NCBI GenBank assembly: GCA_016707705.1
Contig: JADJHD010000007.1
Location: 124,001 to 188,000, forward strand
Direction of reading: 5' to 3'
Source: Bacteroidales bacterium
GTDB taxonomy: Bacteria > Bacteroidota > Bacteroidia > Bacteroidales > UBA4417
Length of the DNA stretch: 64,000 bases
Position 1 is the first letter of the stretch. The number at the start of each line of letters is the position of its first letter. Under the pieces are notes generated by a model. It made no database searches, was not told the origin of the DNA, and saw only the letters and a program-made list of their open reading frames with translations. Shown in pieces: positions 28,252-38,688 of the stretch. The translations under genes were made by a program, and so were the position numbers.

Positions 28252-28485
28252 TTAAGCCAGCTTTGCCCGGACTGATCTCAGTTTAAAGGTAAGGTAAAAC
28301 CCGGCCAGGACTATCAGAAACATAACCCCATTGCCTATTGGTGCCGGGGCTCCCCCAACTACTGTATTGCTGCCTGTTGGTGGTGCTCCGAATCCGGGAT
28401 GCGGTGGTCCGCCTACCTGAGCCAGAAGATTTACACTTGTAAGGAGAATCAGGCAAAGTACGAGATAAGGAATGAATTTTTTCAT
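28252..28485 (-). CDS. Small secreted protein, PID-CTERM-like variant
   Basis: 77 residues from the ATG at 28485 (MKKFIPYLVLCLILL); the frame extends upstream to 28563 but that start lacks a signal peptide. It has a signal peptide to about LLAQ, a short Gly/Pro linker (PPHPGFGAPPTG), then GAPAPIGNG followed by a hydrophobic helix and a basic tail (LRSVRAKLA). This matches the layout of PID-CTERM sorting tails (PIDGG, helix, Lys), with PIGNG in place of PIDGG. It follows the large T9SS gene 28579-31806 by 93 bp. The protein at 44304-44537 has the same length and position. Confidence 0.75.
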   Translation of the reverse strand: MKKFIPYLVLCLILLTSVNLLAQVGGPPHPGFGAPPTGSNTVVGGAPAPIGNGVMFLIVLAGFYLTFKLRSVRAKLA

Positions 28486-28578
28486 GATACTATATTTTTT
28501 CAGAGAGATTTTTATGTGAATTGACCGGATGTACTTGCAGAGTATTTTTCCGGCTGGAATCAATCCAGTATTGACTTT

Positions 28579-31500
28579 TTAGTGAATTACAACTTTTCTG
28601 GTTTCGCAGGTTTCCTTGTTAACAACCCTCACCATGTAGGTTCCGGGAATTCCGATCTCCAGTTGGTTCATTCCGGAAGCAGAAAGCTTCTGTTCCATAA
28701 TTTGCCCTGAAACGGAGTAGATGAAGATATCAGCATCCTTCTGTCCATTAAGGTTTACATATATCGTATTCCCATAGCTGTAGATGTTTGCTTCCCGTAT
28801 TTGTCCTTCCGGAGCTCCGGTTGCGCTGAAGTGCAGTTTGAAGCGTTCTCCAGACTCACCTTCAGTGTACTGGAAGCTGTACGAACTTTTGGCAAGTTCA
28901 GTGTAGATGCCTGTCTTGAGGTCTTCCAATGCCACAAAAGGCAAATCATTGATCTCAGTGGCAGCAATTGTATAATTCCCGCTGCTTCCTGCAATTACAC
29001 CAAGGGTTATTGTTTGAACCTCCGGCAAGGAATTTATGGAGAGCATGCTGTTGCCCAGGGAGTAGATTTGTGCAGCCTGAGCATTGTCACCAAGGATTTT
29101 ATGCGCATCATAATTGCCATCAAATCCAGTTGTGGCTTCCGGAAGGAAACGCACTACCGTTTCATCGAGGTAGCCATTACCGGATACTTCGAGGCGAATC
29201 ATATTAGAAACTGTGCCGGCATTTTTGAAGAATGGAGTAGAGTTGTGAACCCTGACGGAGTTATTCATACCAAGTTCCCCTGCTGCTGTTGCTTCAACGA
29301 AGAAACCCTGACATGGCGCAATGTACCTTGATCCTGAGTTTGTTCCAACTCCATCAATGTAGGTTGCCCAGGTATCTGCATCCTTATGGATATATACTGC
29401 ATTGTTCAGATTGCTCTTGGTAAATCCCGAAGGCGCATCCCAGTCGATACTTGATGGATAAGGATTTCCAACAAGATTCCAGCCTTTTCCGCTTCCTGAA
29501 TAAGTTGTGGTATAGCTTTGAGGTCCAACATTCAATTGACCGGCAAATGACGCTGACGAAAAAGCAGCATCACCATAGTGGGCATATCCCTGTCCGGGGA
29601 CAAGTGATTCAAACAATGAAGTTATATCCGAGTAGCTATTGGATGTTTCTGAGTGTTTCTGAAGATAATAACCCTCAAATACACTGGCAGTGGCATTGGA
29701 GATGGGTGCTGCAATAAGATGCCATTCATTGGCAGGAATATTGCGCTTAACAGTAGCCTTTACTCCTGAAGTTCCGTTTATCAGGGAGCCAGAAGACCCA
29801 ACAATCAGACTGCTTGAGTCAGCAAGGTTTACAAGAGTTCCACTGACAGTCAATTGTCCGGTACCTGAGATAGTCAATGCTCCCCCTGCTTCAATACTGA
29901 GATTGGTAATTTCAGCAGCTGCATCAATTATGGGGTCATTGGTAACCTGAGGGATAATAACTTTTTTGTCATTGCCGGGTACAGCATTTTCGCTCCAGTT
30001 GGAAGCTGTACTCCATTCGGTTGAGGTACTGCCTAACCAAACAAAATCGGAGGATGCATTTTGGTTGCGAAGGAATGGATATCCATCATTAACACTGCTG
30101 TTTATCGCCCATTCTCCTGCAGAGGTGAAATCCCAGCCGGCTTCAATAAATGGACTTACTGATTTCATTTCTACTGTGGTTAGGTCTATCCCCTGTCCCA
30201 TTATATTAATTCCTGACAAATCAGAATCATAAAAGCTGCCGCCACAGTTACCATTATAGCTGAAGCGACCTGAAACTCCTCCAATCCAATCATAATACTG
30301 AGTCGGGAAGTAGGAAATGGATGCTGCTGAATAACAATTCTTTAGAAAACCAGTTGCTCCACCGGCAACTCCACCAATCTCCTGATAATAGTCAGAAGTA
30401 TTGCAATCTATTGTTCCGTGATAATATGAGTTCCTGAGAGTATCTCCTGAAAAAAATCCTACCAGTCCACCAACATATTGATGGGATGCAGAATAACTTA
30501 CAGTTACATCACAGGTAGAATAACATTCTTTCATGCCGGCATTTTGGTTTCCAACCAAGCCTCCAACATAGTAAGCACCGGTGCCACCCGCAATGATTTC
30601 AACTGAACCTGTTGAATAGCAATTTTCAATTTGAATACCTGTCGACGCTTCTCCAACACTTACCTGTGCTGTCAATGCGCCTGCCGATGACCCTGATTTT
30701 ATATCAACATTCAAGAGTCCAAGATTCTTAACAGTTCCGGTAGAGACTGATGCAAAAAGGCCTGCCGATCCTACTGAAGGATTATTAATAGTGAGGTTGC
30801 TTATGGTATGGCCCTGACCATCATAGCTATCCCGGATATAATCAATGGGAACCCAGCCATTTCCAGTTGAGTAGGCTGTTAAATCGATATCTGCTGTTTG
30901 AATGAAATTTGCTTCTCCAATACCTACCATAAGGAAGTAACGGACAACGTTGAGGCCATCAGCAGTTGAAACCTGATATGGATTTCCTGCAGTTCCATCA
31001 CCATTCTCAAAGGTAGTGCAGGCCTGAGTCTCCACTCCTACCGGACTATAGTAGTTATTGTTAGCTGAATAGAATTTGTAATTGTATAAAGTGGAAGCAG
31101 TAAGACCGCTGTCAGTAAATACGGTATCAGAAGAGTTATAAACAACAGTTGCATTGCCAATAGTTGCCCCCGCAGTATACGCAGTGCCCTGCACTGGTTC
31201 GGCACCCCAGGATTCAGTTGACTTCTTTCTTAAAACCAGTACATTATGAAGTTTCGAATTTCTCGTCCAGGTTAAATCAATCCTGTCGGTTGGATGATCA
31301 ATGTTCCTGTAGGCAGAAACCATTGAAGCTTCATCAATTTCATTCACAAGAAAATAATTGATGGGCTGGAACTCCGCTACATTTCCCCAGCCATCGCTAT
31401 TTGCATAATGCCAGGGATCTCCTGCCTCAGCTTTGGCCCTCCCGCAGAAATACCAGCCGCCTGACTGAGTAAACTGAAAATCACCAAAATCGGCATGTAC

Positions 31501-31806
31501 CATTTTATTGCTACCTGCACCATCCTCATACCATGAAGCTGAACGCCAGGTCCATTCTGAAGGATCTGAATTACTGATTCCAATACCGGCATCAGATTGA
31601 AACCAGCTTCCCTGCCCAATTTCAAAGTTTATATAATACGTTGAGCCCTGATTAAGCCTGTCACCCAGAACTCTGGTTTCCATCGGTGTCCCGGTCGACA
31701 ACATATGCAACCAGATATCACCTGTAGGCGAATGCTGAGAAAATGCCAGATTAACACTAAAACAAAGAACAACTGTGACCAACAACTGAGTAAAATTCTG
31801 TTTCAT
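28579..31806 (-). CDS. Large T9SS surface protein with GLUG-type repeats
   Basis: 1,075 residues: signal peptide (to about AFSQ), an N-terminal beta-rich part, a fibronectin-like segment (FTDSGLTASTLYNYKFYSA), then a stretch of short repeats of the GLUG type (VGGLVGNQNAG, YVGGLVGFFSGD, IGGVAGGATG) that probably forms a beta solenoid. The C-terminal half has a GNPYPSSIDWD motif and RVHNSTPFFK, shared with the protein at 41308-44268. A T9SS type A tail ends EKLSASG..KVVIH-like. Probably an adhesin or surface-layer protein. It is followed by a small PID-CTERM-like gene in the same unit. Confidence 0.88.
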   Translation of the reverse strand: MKQNFTQLLVTVVLCFSVNLAFSQHSPTGDIWLHMLSTGTPMETRVLGDRLNQGSTYYINFEIGQGSWFQSDAGIGISNSDPSEWTWRSASWYEDGAGSNKMVHADFGDFQFTQSGGWYFCGRAKAEAGDPWHYANSDGWGNVAEFQPINYFLVNEIDEASMVSAYRNIDHPTDRIDLTWTRNSKLHNVLVLRKKSTESWGAEPVQGTAYTAGATIGNATVVYNSSDTVFTDSGLTASTLYNYKFYSANNNYYSPVGVETQACTTFENGDGTAGNPYQVSTADGLNVVRYFLMVGIGEANFIQTADIDLTAYSTGNGWVPIDYIRDSYDGQGHTISNLTINNPSVGSAGLFASVSTGTVKNLGLLNVDIKSGSSAGALTAQVSVGEASTGIQIENCYSTGSVEIIAGGTGAYYVGGLVGNQNAGMKECYSTCDVTVSYSASHQYVGGLVGFFSGDTLRNSYYHGTIDCNTSDYYQEIGGVAGGATGFLKNCYSAASISYFPTQYYDWIGGVSGRFSYNGNCGGSFYDSDLSGINIMGQGIDLTTVEMKSVSPFIEAGWDFTSAGEWAINSSVNDGYPFLRNQNASSDFVWLGSTSTEWSTASNWSENAVPGNDKKVIIPQVTNDPIIDAAAEITNLSIEAGGALTISGTGQLTVSGTLVNLADSSSLIVGSSGSLINGTSGVKATVKRNIPANEWHLIAAPISNATASVFEGYYLQKHSETSNSYSDITSLFESLVPGQGYAHYGDAAFSSASFAGQLNVGPQSYTTTYSGSGKGWNLVGNPYPSSIDWDAPSGFTKSNLNNAVYIHKDADTWATYIDGVGTNSGSRYIAPCQGFFVEATAAGELGMNNSVRVHNSTPFFKNAGTVSNMIRLEVSGNGYLDETVVRFLPEATTGFDGNYDAHKILGDNAQAAQIYSLGNSMLSINSLPEVQTITLGVIAGSSGNYTIAATEINDLPFVALEDLKTGIYTELAKSSYSFQYTEGESGERFKLHFSATGAPEGQIREANIYSYGNTIYVNLNGQKDADIFIYSVSGQIMEQKLSASGMNQLEIGIPGTYMVRVVNKETCETRKVVIH

Positions 31807-32303
31807 AAAAGGGTCGGTTTATAATTCTCTTTTAACGGTTTCATATTAATCTCACTTTTATATGAAAGTTATAGTGCAATTCGAGATTTTTTTATATATT
31901 TTCTTTTTATAGTAAAATCTTTGAGATGCCGCAATCCGTATCACATCTGGTAGCTGTTCCGCTTGTAGAAACAGATTGAAAATAGGGCTGTCGTGAAGAA
32001 TCATTTTTTAGCTGGCCAAACTATCAGGAAAGATTTAATTAATACAGCAAAGTAAGACTTGCCGTTAGGTATATTTTTTTGGAAATTGATATAAAACTTA
32101 TTCCCGGCTCGTACAGATTCTCACGCATAGTTTTTCTAACTTTGGTCAGTAATAAAATCAAAAATTCATTCATAAACTGAGTTCTTATAAATAAGCACAA
32201 AACATACTATTGACGGATACTACACTTCCATCTTGTAAAGACATTAATTTAAAGTATTAGTTATCTTCAACTTAACCTCCTATAAACTCTTAAATCAATC
32301 TTT
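31807..32303. other. Divergent AT-rich spacer
   Basis: 497 bp between the minus-strand T9SS gene and the OmpA-type gene. The only signal I can point to is TAACTTTG at 32137-32144, a TAnnTTTG match 160 bp before the OmpA start, without a TTG at -33. No gene or hairpin stands out. Confidence 0.4.
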
Positions 32304-33365
32304 ATGAAGAATCTGATTACACTCCTGGCTGTAATACTCAGCTCCATTTGCATGGCCCAACAGTCTGAGAATAAACTAACCTCGAAGTTTGACTTTATTC
32401 CAGGCGAGAAGGTGATCTTTTTTGATGATTTTAGTGACGTTGCGATCGGGGATTTCCCCTTGGCATGGAATACAAACGGCAGCGGAGAAGTAGTAACCTC
32501 CGACAAGTTTGAGGGGAGGTGGTTTCTCATGTCCAAGCAGGGTTACTTTCTGCCCGAAGTGAATGAGAGCTTCACCGATAACTATACCGTTGAATTTGAC
32601 CTGATATCCTATGCGCAGGTTTATGACCAGCTTTTTGCCCTTTCCATTTTTCTTACTGCAGCAGATAAGGGTACTGTAATAAATGGCACGCAACCCGGTA
32701 ATGCAGGACTAAGAATAAGGCCTGAGAATGAGAGAGTCGCCTGGAATAACTGGGCAGAAAACAGGGAGTGGAGCGGAGATGAGGGTATGGGAGCATTTCA
32801 GTTCAAGGCAAATGAGAAATACCACTTTTCATTCTGGTTTCAAAAGCAGCGCGTACGCCTATATATTAATGAAAGCAAGGTGCTGGATCTGCCTCGCGGA
32901 CTGAATACAGGCTACACCTATAAATTCTTCAGGTTTGACTCCGAATCGGATGAAATCATCCCTATGATTGCCAATTTCCGGATGGCCGCCGGATTACCGG
33001 ATATGCGCAATAAATTGATTACAGAAGGCAAACTGGTATCATACGGAATTCTGTTTGATGTAAATTCTGATAAGCTGAAACCAGCATCAGGTCCTACCAT
33101 TAAGGAGATTGCCACAGTTCTCAAGGATAACCCAACCGTAAGGATTAAGATTATTGGTCATACCGATGCTGATGGTGAAGATGCCTTTAACCTCGATTTG
33201 TCGAAACGCAGAAGTCTGGCAGTGAAAAACGAATTGGTAACAACCTATGGAATTGATGCCGCACGAATTGAGACTGATGGAAAAGGAGAATCGCAGGCTG
33301 TTGCACCCAATGATTCAGGTATCAATAAAGCCAGAAATCGCAGGGTAGAATTTATTAAGCTTTAA
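32304..33365 (+). CDS. OmpA-family protein with N-terminal lectin-like domain
   Basis: 353 residues: signal peptide (to about CMAQ), a concanavalin/LamG-like beta domain (about 35-225; FFDDFSDVAIGDFPLAWN start and KVLDLPRG), then a C-terminal OmpA peptidoglycan-binding domain (about 240-353) with ILFDVNSDKLKP, IKIIGHTDADG, LSKRRSLAVKNEL and NRRVEFIKL. The OmpA domain would anchor the protein to peptidoglycan. There is no evident transmembrane barrel. The next gene starts 22 bp after it. Confidence 0.9.
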   Translation: MKNLITLLAVILSSICMAQQSENKLTSKFDFIPGEKVIFFDDFSDVAIGDFPLAWNTNGSGEVVTSDKFEGRWFLMSKQGYFLPEVNESFTDNYTVEFDLISYAQVYDQLFALSIFLTAADKGTVINGTQPGNAGLRIRPENERVAWNNWAENREWSGDEGMGAFQFKANEKYHFSFWFQKQRVRLYINESKVLDLPRGLNTGYTYKFFRFDSESDEIIPMIANFRMAAGLPDMRNKLITEGKLVSYGILFDVNSDKLKPASGPTIKEIATVLKDNPTVRIKIIGHTDADGEDAFNLDLSKRRSLAVKNELVTTYGIDAARIETDGKGESQAVAPNDSGINKARNRRVEFIKL

Positions 33366-33387
33366 ATACAGTCTAACTTTTAGAAAG

Positions 33388-34005
33388 ATGAAAAATATAG
33401 TCCTTGCATCATGCCTGATGCTTTTAAGTTTCCTGGCATATGCTCAAACTCCATCCAAAATACAGAAACTGATTCCTGCGGGTGTGGTTGATCCTGCCGA
33501 AATCATCCAACCTATGGCACCCTTCATGGTGAGGGTAGAATATACCGGTAAGATTACTGAAACCGCCACATGTTCAAAGGGAACACTTGGAGACATTAAG
33601 GTTGCGATCAGCTGGTACAATACTAATGACGAGACCGGTAAAATGATGGTTGGGATGGTTTCTCCGGCATCTGAGCTGCAAAAGCACTGGCAGAAGGACA
33701 AGGAAGAAATAACAGAAATCTATCAGCAATACAAAAATGGCGGATATGGCGAAAACATGAGGATTTCTGAGGTTAAAACTGAAGATGTACCTGCCGGGAA
33801 ACTCACAATATTCGATGTAAGCAATCCTTGTGTAGAGTCAGATATCCCAAAAAGCCAAAGAGTTTTTGCGCGCTGCTTTATTTTTAATGGAACTACACAA
33901 TGTGAAATAAGAATTGAAGCCCAATGCAGTCCGGATGAGATCAGGACAATGATTAAAACAATCCTGAATGAAACAAGCAGTTTCAACTTCTCAGGATTGA
34001 TGTAA
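33388..34005 (+). CDS. Secreted protein of unknown function, paired with OmpA gene
   Basis: 205 residues, with a signal peptide (MKNIVLASCLMLLSFLAYAQ). The mature part has several Cys (CSKG, NPCVES, ARCF, TQCE, AQCS) and no recognised domain. The 22-bp gap places it in one transcript with the OmpA-type gene. It ends 91 bp from a convergent regulator gene. Probably periplasmic. Confidence 0.8.
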   Translation: MKNIVLASCLMLLSFLAYAQTPSKIQKLIPAGVVDPAEIIQPMAPFMVRVEYTGKITETATCSKGTLGDIKVAISWYNTNDETGKMMVGMVSPASELQKHWQKDKEEITEIYQQYKNGGYGENMRISEVKTEDVPAGKLTIFDVSNPCVESDIPKSQRVFARCFIFNGTTQCEIRIEAQCSPDEIRTMIKTILNETSSFNFSGLM

Positions 34006-34096
34006 AGAAGCTTAGTTTTTATTCTTTTGAATCACTGTTTAGCTGGTTGTTAAACCATTCTTAAGCAAGAGGATTAACATACCAGGGCACCACAAA

Positions 34097-36115
34097 TCAG
34101 ATCAGGGCGATATAATTATTCAGGTTATGTTCGTGAGGGATAGAGAGTTTTTTCCTCACCCTGGTTCGGGCAACTTCTATGCTTTTTATGGATTGGCCGG
34201 TGAGGGATGATATCTCCCTGGTGTTCATTTCGAGACGAATAAATGAGCACAAACGGCGCTCAGCAGGTGTTAGTTCAGGATATTTCCCAATTAATCGATT
34301 CTGGAAGCCGGGGTGAACTTCATTAAATTGTACTTCAAATTCCTTCCAGGCATTAGGAGATAATTCCTGTCGAAGTTGTACCTGCAGACGCTGGATTTCC
34401 GAAACTGAAACATCACCTTTCTTCAATTCATCCAAATCGTTGATCAGTTTTTCAAGCAGTTGATTTTTCTGATTGATGAATATCGTTTTTGAGGTAAGCT
34501 CCCTCTCTTTTGTAGTCAGATCCTCATTGAGCTTCTCAATTTTCTGTTCCTGATTTTTACTGGCAACCTGACTCTCCTTGCGGATTTCCTTCTGTCGCTT
34601 GTAAACCATCCATATTAATGCTACACTCAGAAGAAGGCTCAGAAGAAGCAGAAAAAGAACCAGGTTTCTGGTCCGGATTGCCTGTTTCTGCAGCAGGCTG
34701 TTCTGCGTTAGCGCAGAATTCTCCTTTTTCAGTTCATGTTGTATGAATCCAGCCTCAATTTCTTCAATAGTCCGGTATTTATCGGTAGCATACAAACTAT
34801 CCCTGTATCGAAGGACTTCCTTGAGAAAAAACAATGCCTGTCTGGAATCACCATTTTCCTCGCAACACTTTGAAAGGCATTGGCTGGCTTCAAGCAGGAC
34901 TTTCAATGCACCGGTTTCTCTGGCCAAAGCTGAAGCCTCACTGGCATATTTGGTTGCTGATTTAATTTCGTGATTTGATAGTTCAAGATTTGCCATTTCG
35001 ACAAGCACATCTGCCTGATCAGCTTTGGAGCCAATCAGTTCGAAAAGTTTGCATGACTTTGTATAGTAAGCAATGGCTATATCCCTGTCGTTTTTTATTG
35101 AATACAACTTCCCCGATTGCATGTAGCAGGAAGCGAGAAAGGATTTATCCCCGGATTTCTCTGCCAGTGTCAGGGCATCCTTAAGAAACTGTTCAGCATT
35201 TTCATAGTCTCCGAGATTGGTATATGCATCAGCGAGATTTTTGTAACGGATAATCAGTCTGTATTCATCCTTATGCAATTTGGCAATCTTTAGCGACTGG
35301 TTATAATAATCCAGTGCCCGGAAAGGGTCACCATTGTCGAGATATAAATTGCCAATATTATTCATGCAATCTGAAGCCGACAAATCATCTTTAAGCTCCC
35401 TGAAATGGTTCAAAGCCTTTTGGTATGCTTCCATTGCTTTTGAGAAGTCACCTTTTTTCCGGTATACATTTCCCAGGTTATTGTAGCAGATTGCAGATTC
35501 ATCTTTCAAACCTGACTTTAATGCTATATCGAGAGCCTTGTTGTAGCAAATAATGGCATCATTCAAGTTTCCAGCCTGCTTCTGCACAATACCCATACCT
35601 GTATAACTCCAGAATATGCCAGCTTTATCCTTCGCCTTCAAATAATAATCCTGAGATTCCTGATACTTATTCATGGCCTCCTTGAAATGGCTTTGCTCAA
35701 GATATACCTCGGCAATACTAAAAAGACATTCAGCTATCTCAAAGGGCTCATTTATTGAATTTGCCAGTTGAAGACCGGCATTATAGCTTTGCAAGGCCTT
35801 ACCATACTGCAGATTCTGGTAATTGGTTAACCCTACCCCCAAATGAGCCTTTATAATTAGCTTATTAAGGCTCCTTTTAACTTTCTTATTACTTCCATCA
35901 AGGCAAACCATTGCTTTCTGAATGGCAGTCTGGTAAAGTTTAATCGCTGAATCGGATGAAGATACTTTTGCCTTCTCAATAATCCCGGAAATACTCGCAG
36001 AATCACAGGCTAATTGTCCTGTCCCGGCGAGCAGTGCATCCTGCCTGATCAAAATGGCAAGAATCACAAAAAACATAGTAACGAATCCTTTGATATAAGA
36101 TAGCAATGCCTTCAT
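34097..36115 (-). CDS. TPR membrane regulator with C-terminal LuxR-type HTH
   Basis: 672 residues: signal peptide or first helix, about ten TPR repeats (about 70-430; e.g. AICYNNLGNVYRKKGDFSKA), a transmembrane helix (about 478-500, LVLFLLLLSLLLSVALIW), a coiled coil (about 505-560), and an HTH of the LuxR/GerE type at the end (LTPAERRLCSFIRLEMNTREIS...IEVARTRVRKKL). This layout, with sensing TPRs outside and a DNA-binding domain inside, is common in Bacteroidota. The signal and targets are unknown. The gene is single and convergent with the OmpA pair. Confidence 0.9.
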   Translation of the reverse strand: MKALLSYIKGFVTMFFVILAILIRQDALLAGTGQLACDSASISGIIEKAKVSSSDSAIKLYQTAIQKAMVCLDGSNKKVKRSLNKLIIKAHLGVGLTNYQNLQYGKALQSYNAGLQLANSINEPFEIAECLFSIAEVYLEQSHFKEAMNKYQESQDYYLKAKDKAGIFWSYTGMGIVQKQAGNLNDAIICYNKALDIALKSGLKDESAICYNNLGNVYRKKGDFSKAMEAYQKALNHFRELKDDLSASDCMNNIGNLYLDNGDPFRALDYYNQSLKIAKLHKDEYRLIIRYKNLADAYTNLGDYENAEQFLKDALTLAEKSGDKSFLASCYMQSGKLYSIKNDRDIAIAYYTKSCKLFELIGSKADQADVLVEMANLELSNHEIKSATKYASEASALARETGALKVLLEASQCLSKCCEENGDSRQALFFLKEVLRYRDSLYATDKYRTIEEIEAGFIQHELKKENSALTQNSLLQKQAIRTRNLVLFLLLLSLLLSVALIWMVYKRQKEIRKESQVASKNQEQKIEKLNEDLTTKERELTSKTIFINQKNQLLEKLINDLDELKKGDVSVSEIQRLQVQLRQELSPNAWKEFEVQFNEVHPGFQNRLIGKYPELTPAERRLCSFIRLEMNTREISSLTGQSIKSIEVARTRVRKKLSIPHEHNLNNYIALI

Positions 36116-36197
36116 AAATGGAAATATGGATTAAAGATAGGAAATCCATTAGGAAAATGTTCAGATGCTTCCAGATATGAGGATGTGGAGATGCGCA

Positions 36198-36350
36198 GCG
36201 AAGCGGAGTCCGACTGCTGGCGGATGAGGATGTGGAGATGTGATGTGGAGATGTGAGGATGTGGAGATGTGAGGATGTGAGGATGTGGAGATGTGAGGAT
36301 GTGGAGATGTGAGGATGCGAAGCGGAGTCAGACTGCTGGCGGATGAGGAT
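36198..36350. repeat. Minisatellite (GAGGATGTGGAGATGT) bracketed by 34-bp direct repeats
   Basis: About 85 bp of imperfect ~16-bp units (GAGGATGTGGAGATGT) lie between two 34-bp direct copies at 36198-36231 and 36317-36350 that begin GCGAAGCGGAGTC and differ at one base. The spacer 36116-36725 seems non-coding; a 70-codon frame at 36309 runs through the repeat and is not convincing. Confidence 0.8.
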
Positions 36351-36520
36351 TTTAGGATGAGTCTTATGGCAAACGGATGGGAATTTGAAAATGAACTAAT
36401 TACTCTGCGAACTGGTACATCCGTGTTAAAATTCTTGCAGGTAGCACAAGGTTTCCCGCTGATTAGCGCTGATCAAAAAATTGGACTTTCGCTGATTGCT
36501 ATTGCAAACTTCCAAAACTA

Positions 36521-36680
36521 ATGCCTGACTATTGCATGACCATTGCCTGACTTTTGTATACACCATTGCCTGACCATTGCATTAACCATCGCCTGACCAT
36601 TGCATGACCATTGCCTGACTATTGTCTACACCATCGCCTGACCATTGCATGACCATTGCCTGACTATTGTCTACACCATC
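36521..36680. repeat. Tandem CATTGCCTGAC minisatellite with two identical 45-bp copies
   Basis: Many 11-bp variants of CATTGCCTGAC and CATTGCATGAC, arranged in a larger period. The 45-bp stretches 36591-36635 and 36636-36680 are identical. The array ends 46 bp past the stop of the T9SS gene on the minus strand, so it would be in that gene's 3' untranslated region. Confidence 0.8.
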
Positions 36681-36725
36681 GCCTTACTCTCACAGTTTCA
36701 GCAAAATTTCTTACCCAATTAATCC

Positions 36726-38597
36726 TCAGACATGATTTAACTTAAGCAGCTTAACTTGTTTCTTGCCGCCAATAATGACCTCCATTCGAAGTATAATTAT
36801 CCCTTTAGGGAATCTCGTAGCATCCAGGATTAGTTCATGAGTTCCAGTTTCCTGAATTGAATCGGTCAGGATTACTAATTCTGTGCCATGACCATCATGG
36901 ATGGATATCCGGATTCTTGCTGCGTTTTTCAGTTCATAGGCTATTGTTGTGGCATATTTAAAGGGGTTTGGATAAGCTTTCAGGTTATCAAAGGATTCCA
37001 CAGTTTCAGGAAGAGAAGTAGTATTATTGACTACTATCTCTCTCGAGTAAACAATGCCAGATTCAGTGGTAACGCGGCATTGGTAGATTCCGGCATCCTC
37101 CAGTTGCAAGGTGCTGAAATTCATATAAACACTAAACTGATTGGGGATATCTGTTCCATCTTTCATCCATTGGTACTGGCTTCCGCTAACATCAGAATAA
37201 AACCTCGTCATTGTTTCAATTGCACTTGTGAGAAGTATATATTGCCTGACATTTCCGGTTACATTCACAATGGCATTGTTATAAATCTTTCCCCTGTTGG
37301 TAAGATTGCCGTACACATTCATATTCAAGCCATCAATAGTATCCATGTTGGTCAGATGTCCATAGCAATTGAAAACACCTCCATAAAAGGTAATTTCCTT
37401 CAATTCTCCTTCATTTTGTATTAAACCATTAAATGTTGAATTGGAAAATCTATGAACACCATCTATTATCAAATCGCCAAAAATATTCACCCCCCAATAT
37501 TTCGATGTTCCTGTTAGGCGGCTATTCGATTTAATTGTGCCGGAATAAAAGCTTGTATTTGAGGTAAGTTGAAAGGCCCCACAATCGAGAGTATCACTCA
37601 GTCCCAGATTGCATGAAGTGACGGCCAATTCAACATCTGAGAGCAAACGAATTTGCAAACCAGAATTATTGGATAAAAATTGATTACCCAGGAAAGGATG
37701 GCCTTCTGCCTGAGAGATATACATAATTCCGGGTCCATCGAATTCTGTCCTTTCAACATTCCAGATTCCATTATTAATGACACTCTTATAAATCTGCACC
37801 CAGGAATGGGTCATATTGCCTTCATTGGTCAGATCAGCCTTAACAATAATAGGTACACCACCTATCCCGGAAGCAAACTGAATTGAGCCAATATTTGTCG
37901 CAACACCCTCCAAAACAACATTATGAGCACAAACTAAATTTCCATTCAGTTTGTAGTTTCCGGAAATAGTCATATCGGACAGGACGCAGCTTAACTGCAG
38001 CGTATCTGAAGAGTGCAAACGGCAGCTATGAAATCCACTGCCTTCAATAGTCAATTTATAATCACCCGCTTCAATCTCGGAATTTCCCAAAGCAGAGGTT
38101 TGAGGACAACTGAGAATGACATCACTTTGCAATATGAGGTTTTGAAGGGAATCCTCTGCCTGTAATTGAGCATTAATGATAGCCCCGTTTGTACAGTATA
38201 TATAATGGTCAGTACCAGTAAACTTGACAACACTGTAATCACCTGTCCACGACTGATAATTCATGATATTTCCAGCTAAAGTATAATTTATTGTTCCCAG
38301 GATTGTCCCACTATTATAAATGGAACCAGAAACAAACATGGTTCCCTGATTTCCACCTCCCCCCAGGGAACCTGTCGGGAGAATATTCAGAGAAGTGCAA
38401 TAACCGGTATAACTCAGCATGCTCACTGGCCCTTGTATCACCACACTATCCAGTGAAGAGGGCACCCCTTCCATCCAGGTAGCTGGATCGGTCCAGTAAC
38501 CTCCATTCAGGGTTGAATGAATAACATTTTGAGCCATCAATTGATTTATTGCCAATAGCAATGCCGCTATAACACAAATAGTATTTATTCTCTTCAT
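36726..38597 (-). CDS. T9SS protein with beta-helix-like body and Ig domain
   Basis: 623 residues: signal peptide (to about LMAQ), an N-terminal segment with GGYWTDPATW (seen in beta-solenoid surface proteins), a long region of short strands with regular LTN.G.., NGNL and GDL.. turns, an Ig-like domain (about 465-530; QWMKDGTDIPNQ and DAGIYQCRVT), and a T9SS type A tail beginning KAYPNPFKYATTIAYEL. No catalytic motif was seen. It follows the lipoprotein gene by 91 bp on the same strand and may be co-transcribed with it. Confidence 0.85.
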   Translation of the reverse strand: MKRINTICVIAALLLAINQLMAQNVIHSTLNGGYWTDPATWMEGVPSSLDSVVIQGPVSMLSYTGYCTSLNILPTGSLGGGGNQGTMFVSGSIYNSGTILGTINYTLAGNIMNYQSWTGDYSVVKFTGTDHYIYCTNGAIINAQLQAEDSLQNLILQSDVILSCPQTSALGNSEIEAGDYKLTIEGSGFHSCRLHSSDTLQLSCVLSDMTISGNYKLNGNLVCAHNVVLEGVATNIGSIQFASGIGGVPIIVKADLTNEGNMTHSWVQIYKSVINNGIWNVERTEFDGPGIMYISQAEGHPFLGNQFLSNNSGLQIRLLSDVELAVTSCNLGLSDTLDCGAFQLTSNTSFYSGTIKSNSRLTGTSKYWGVNIFGDLIIDGVHRFSNSTFNGLIQNEGELKEITFYGGVFNCYGHLTNMDTIDGLNMNVYGNLTNRGKIYNNAIVNVTGNVRQYILLTSAIETMTRFYSDVSGSQYQWMKDGTDIPNQFSVYMNFSTLQLEDAGIYQCRVTTESGIVYSREIVVNNTTSLPETVESFDNLKAYPNPFKYATTIAYELKNAARIRISIHDGHGTELVILTDSIQETGTHELILDATRFPKGIIILRMEVIIGGKKQVKLLKLNHV

Positions 38598-38688
38598 GAC
38601 GCTTTTCTTTATGGGTTTATAAAATCTGAAATTTAAATTCCGGTTAATTCTGAACTACCTTGATTTTGAGTAAAATGAGGATATCATT

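Noticed and set aside
36309..36521. 70-codon frame through the first minisatellite
   Set aside because: Its first third is repeat sequence and the rest matches no protein pattern; the context is a repeat-rich spacer.
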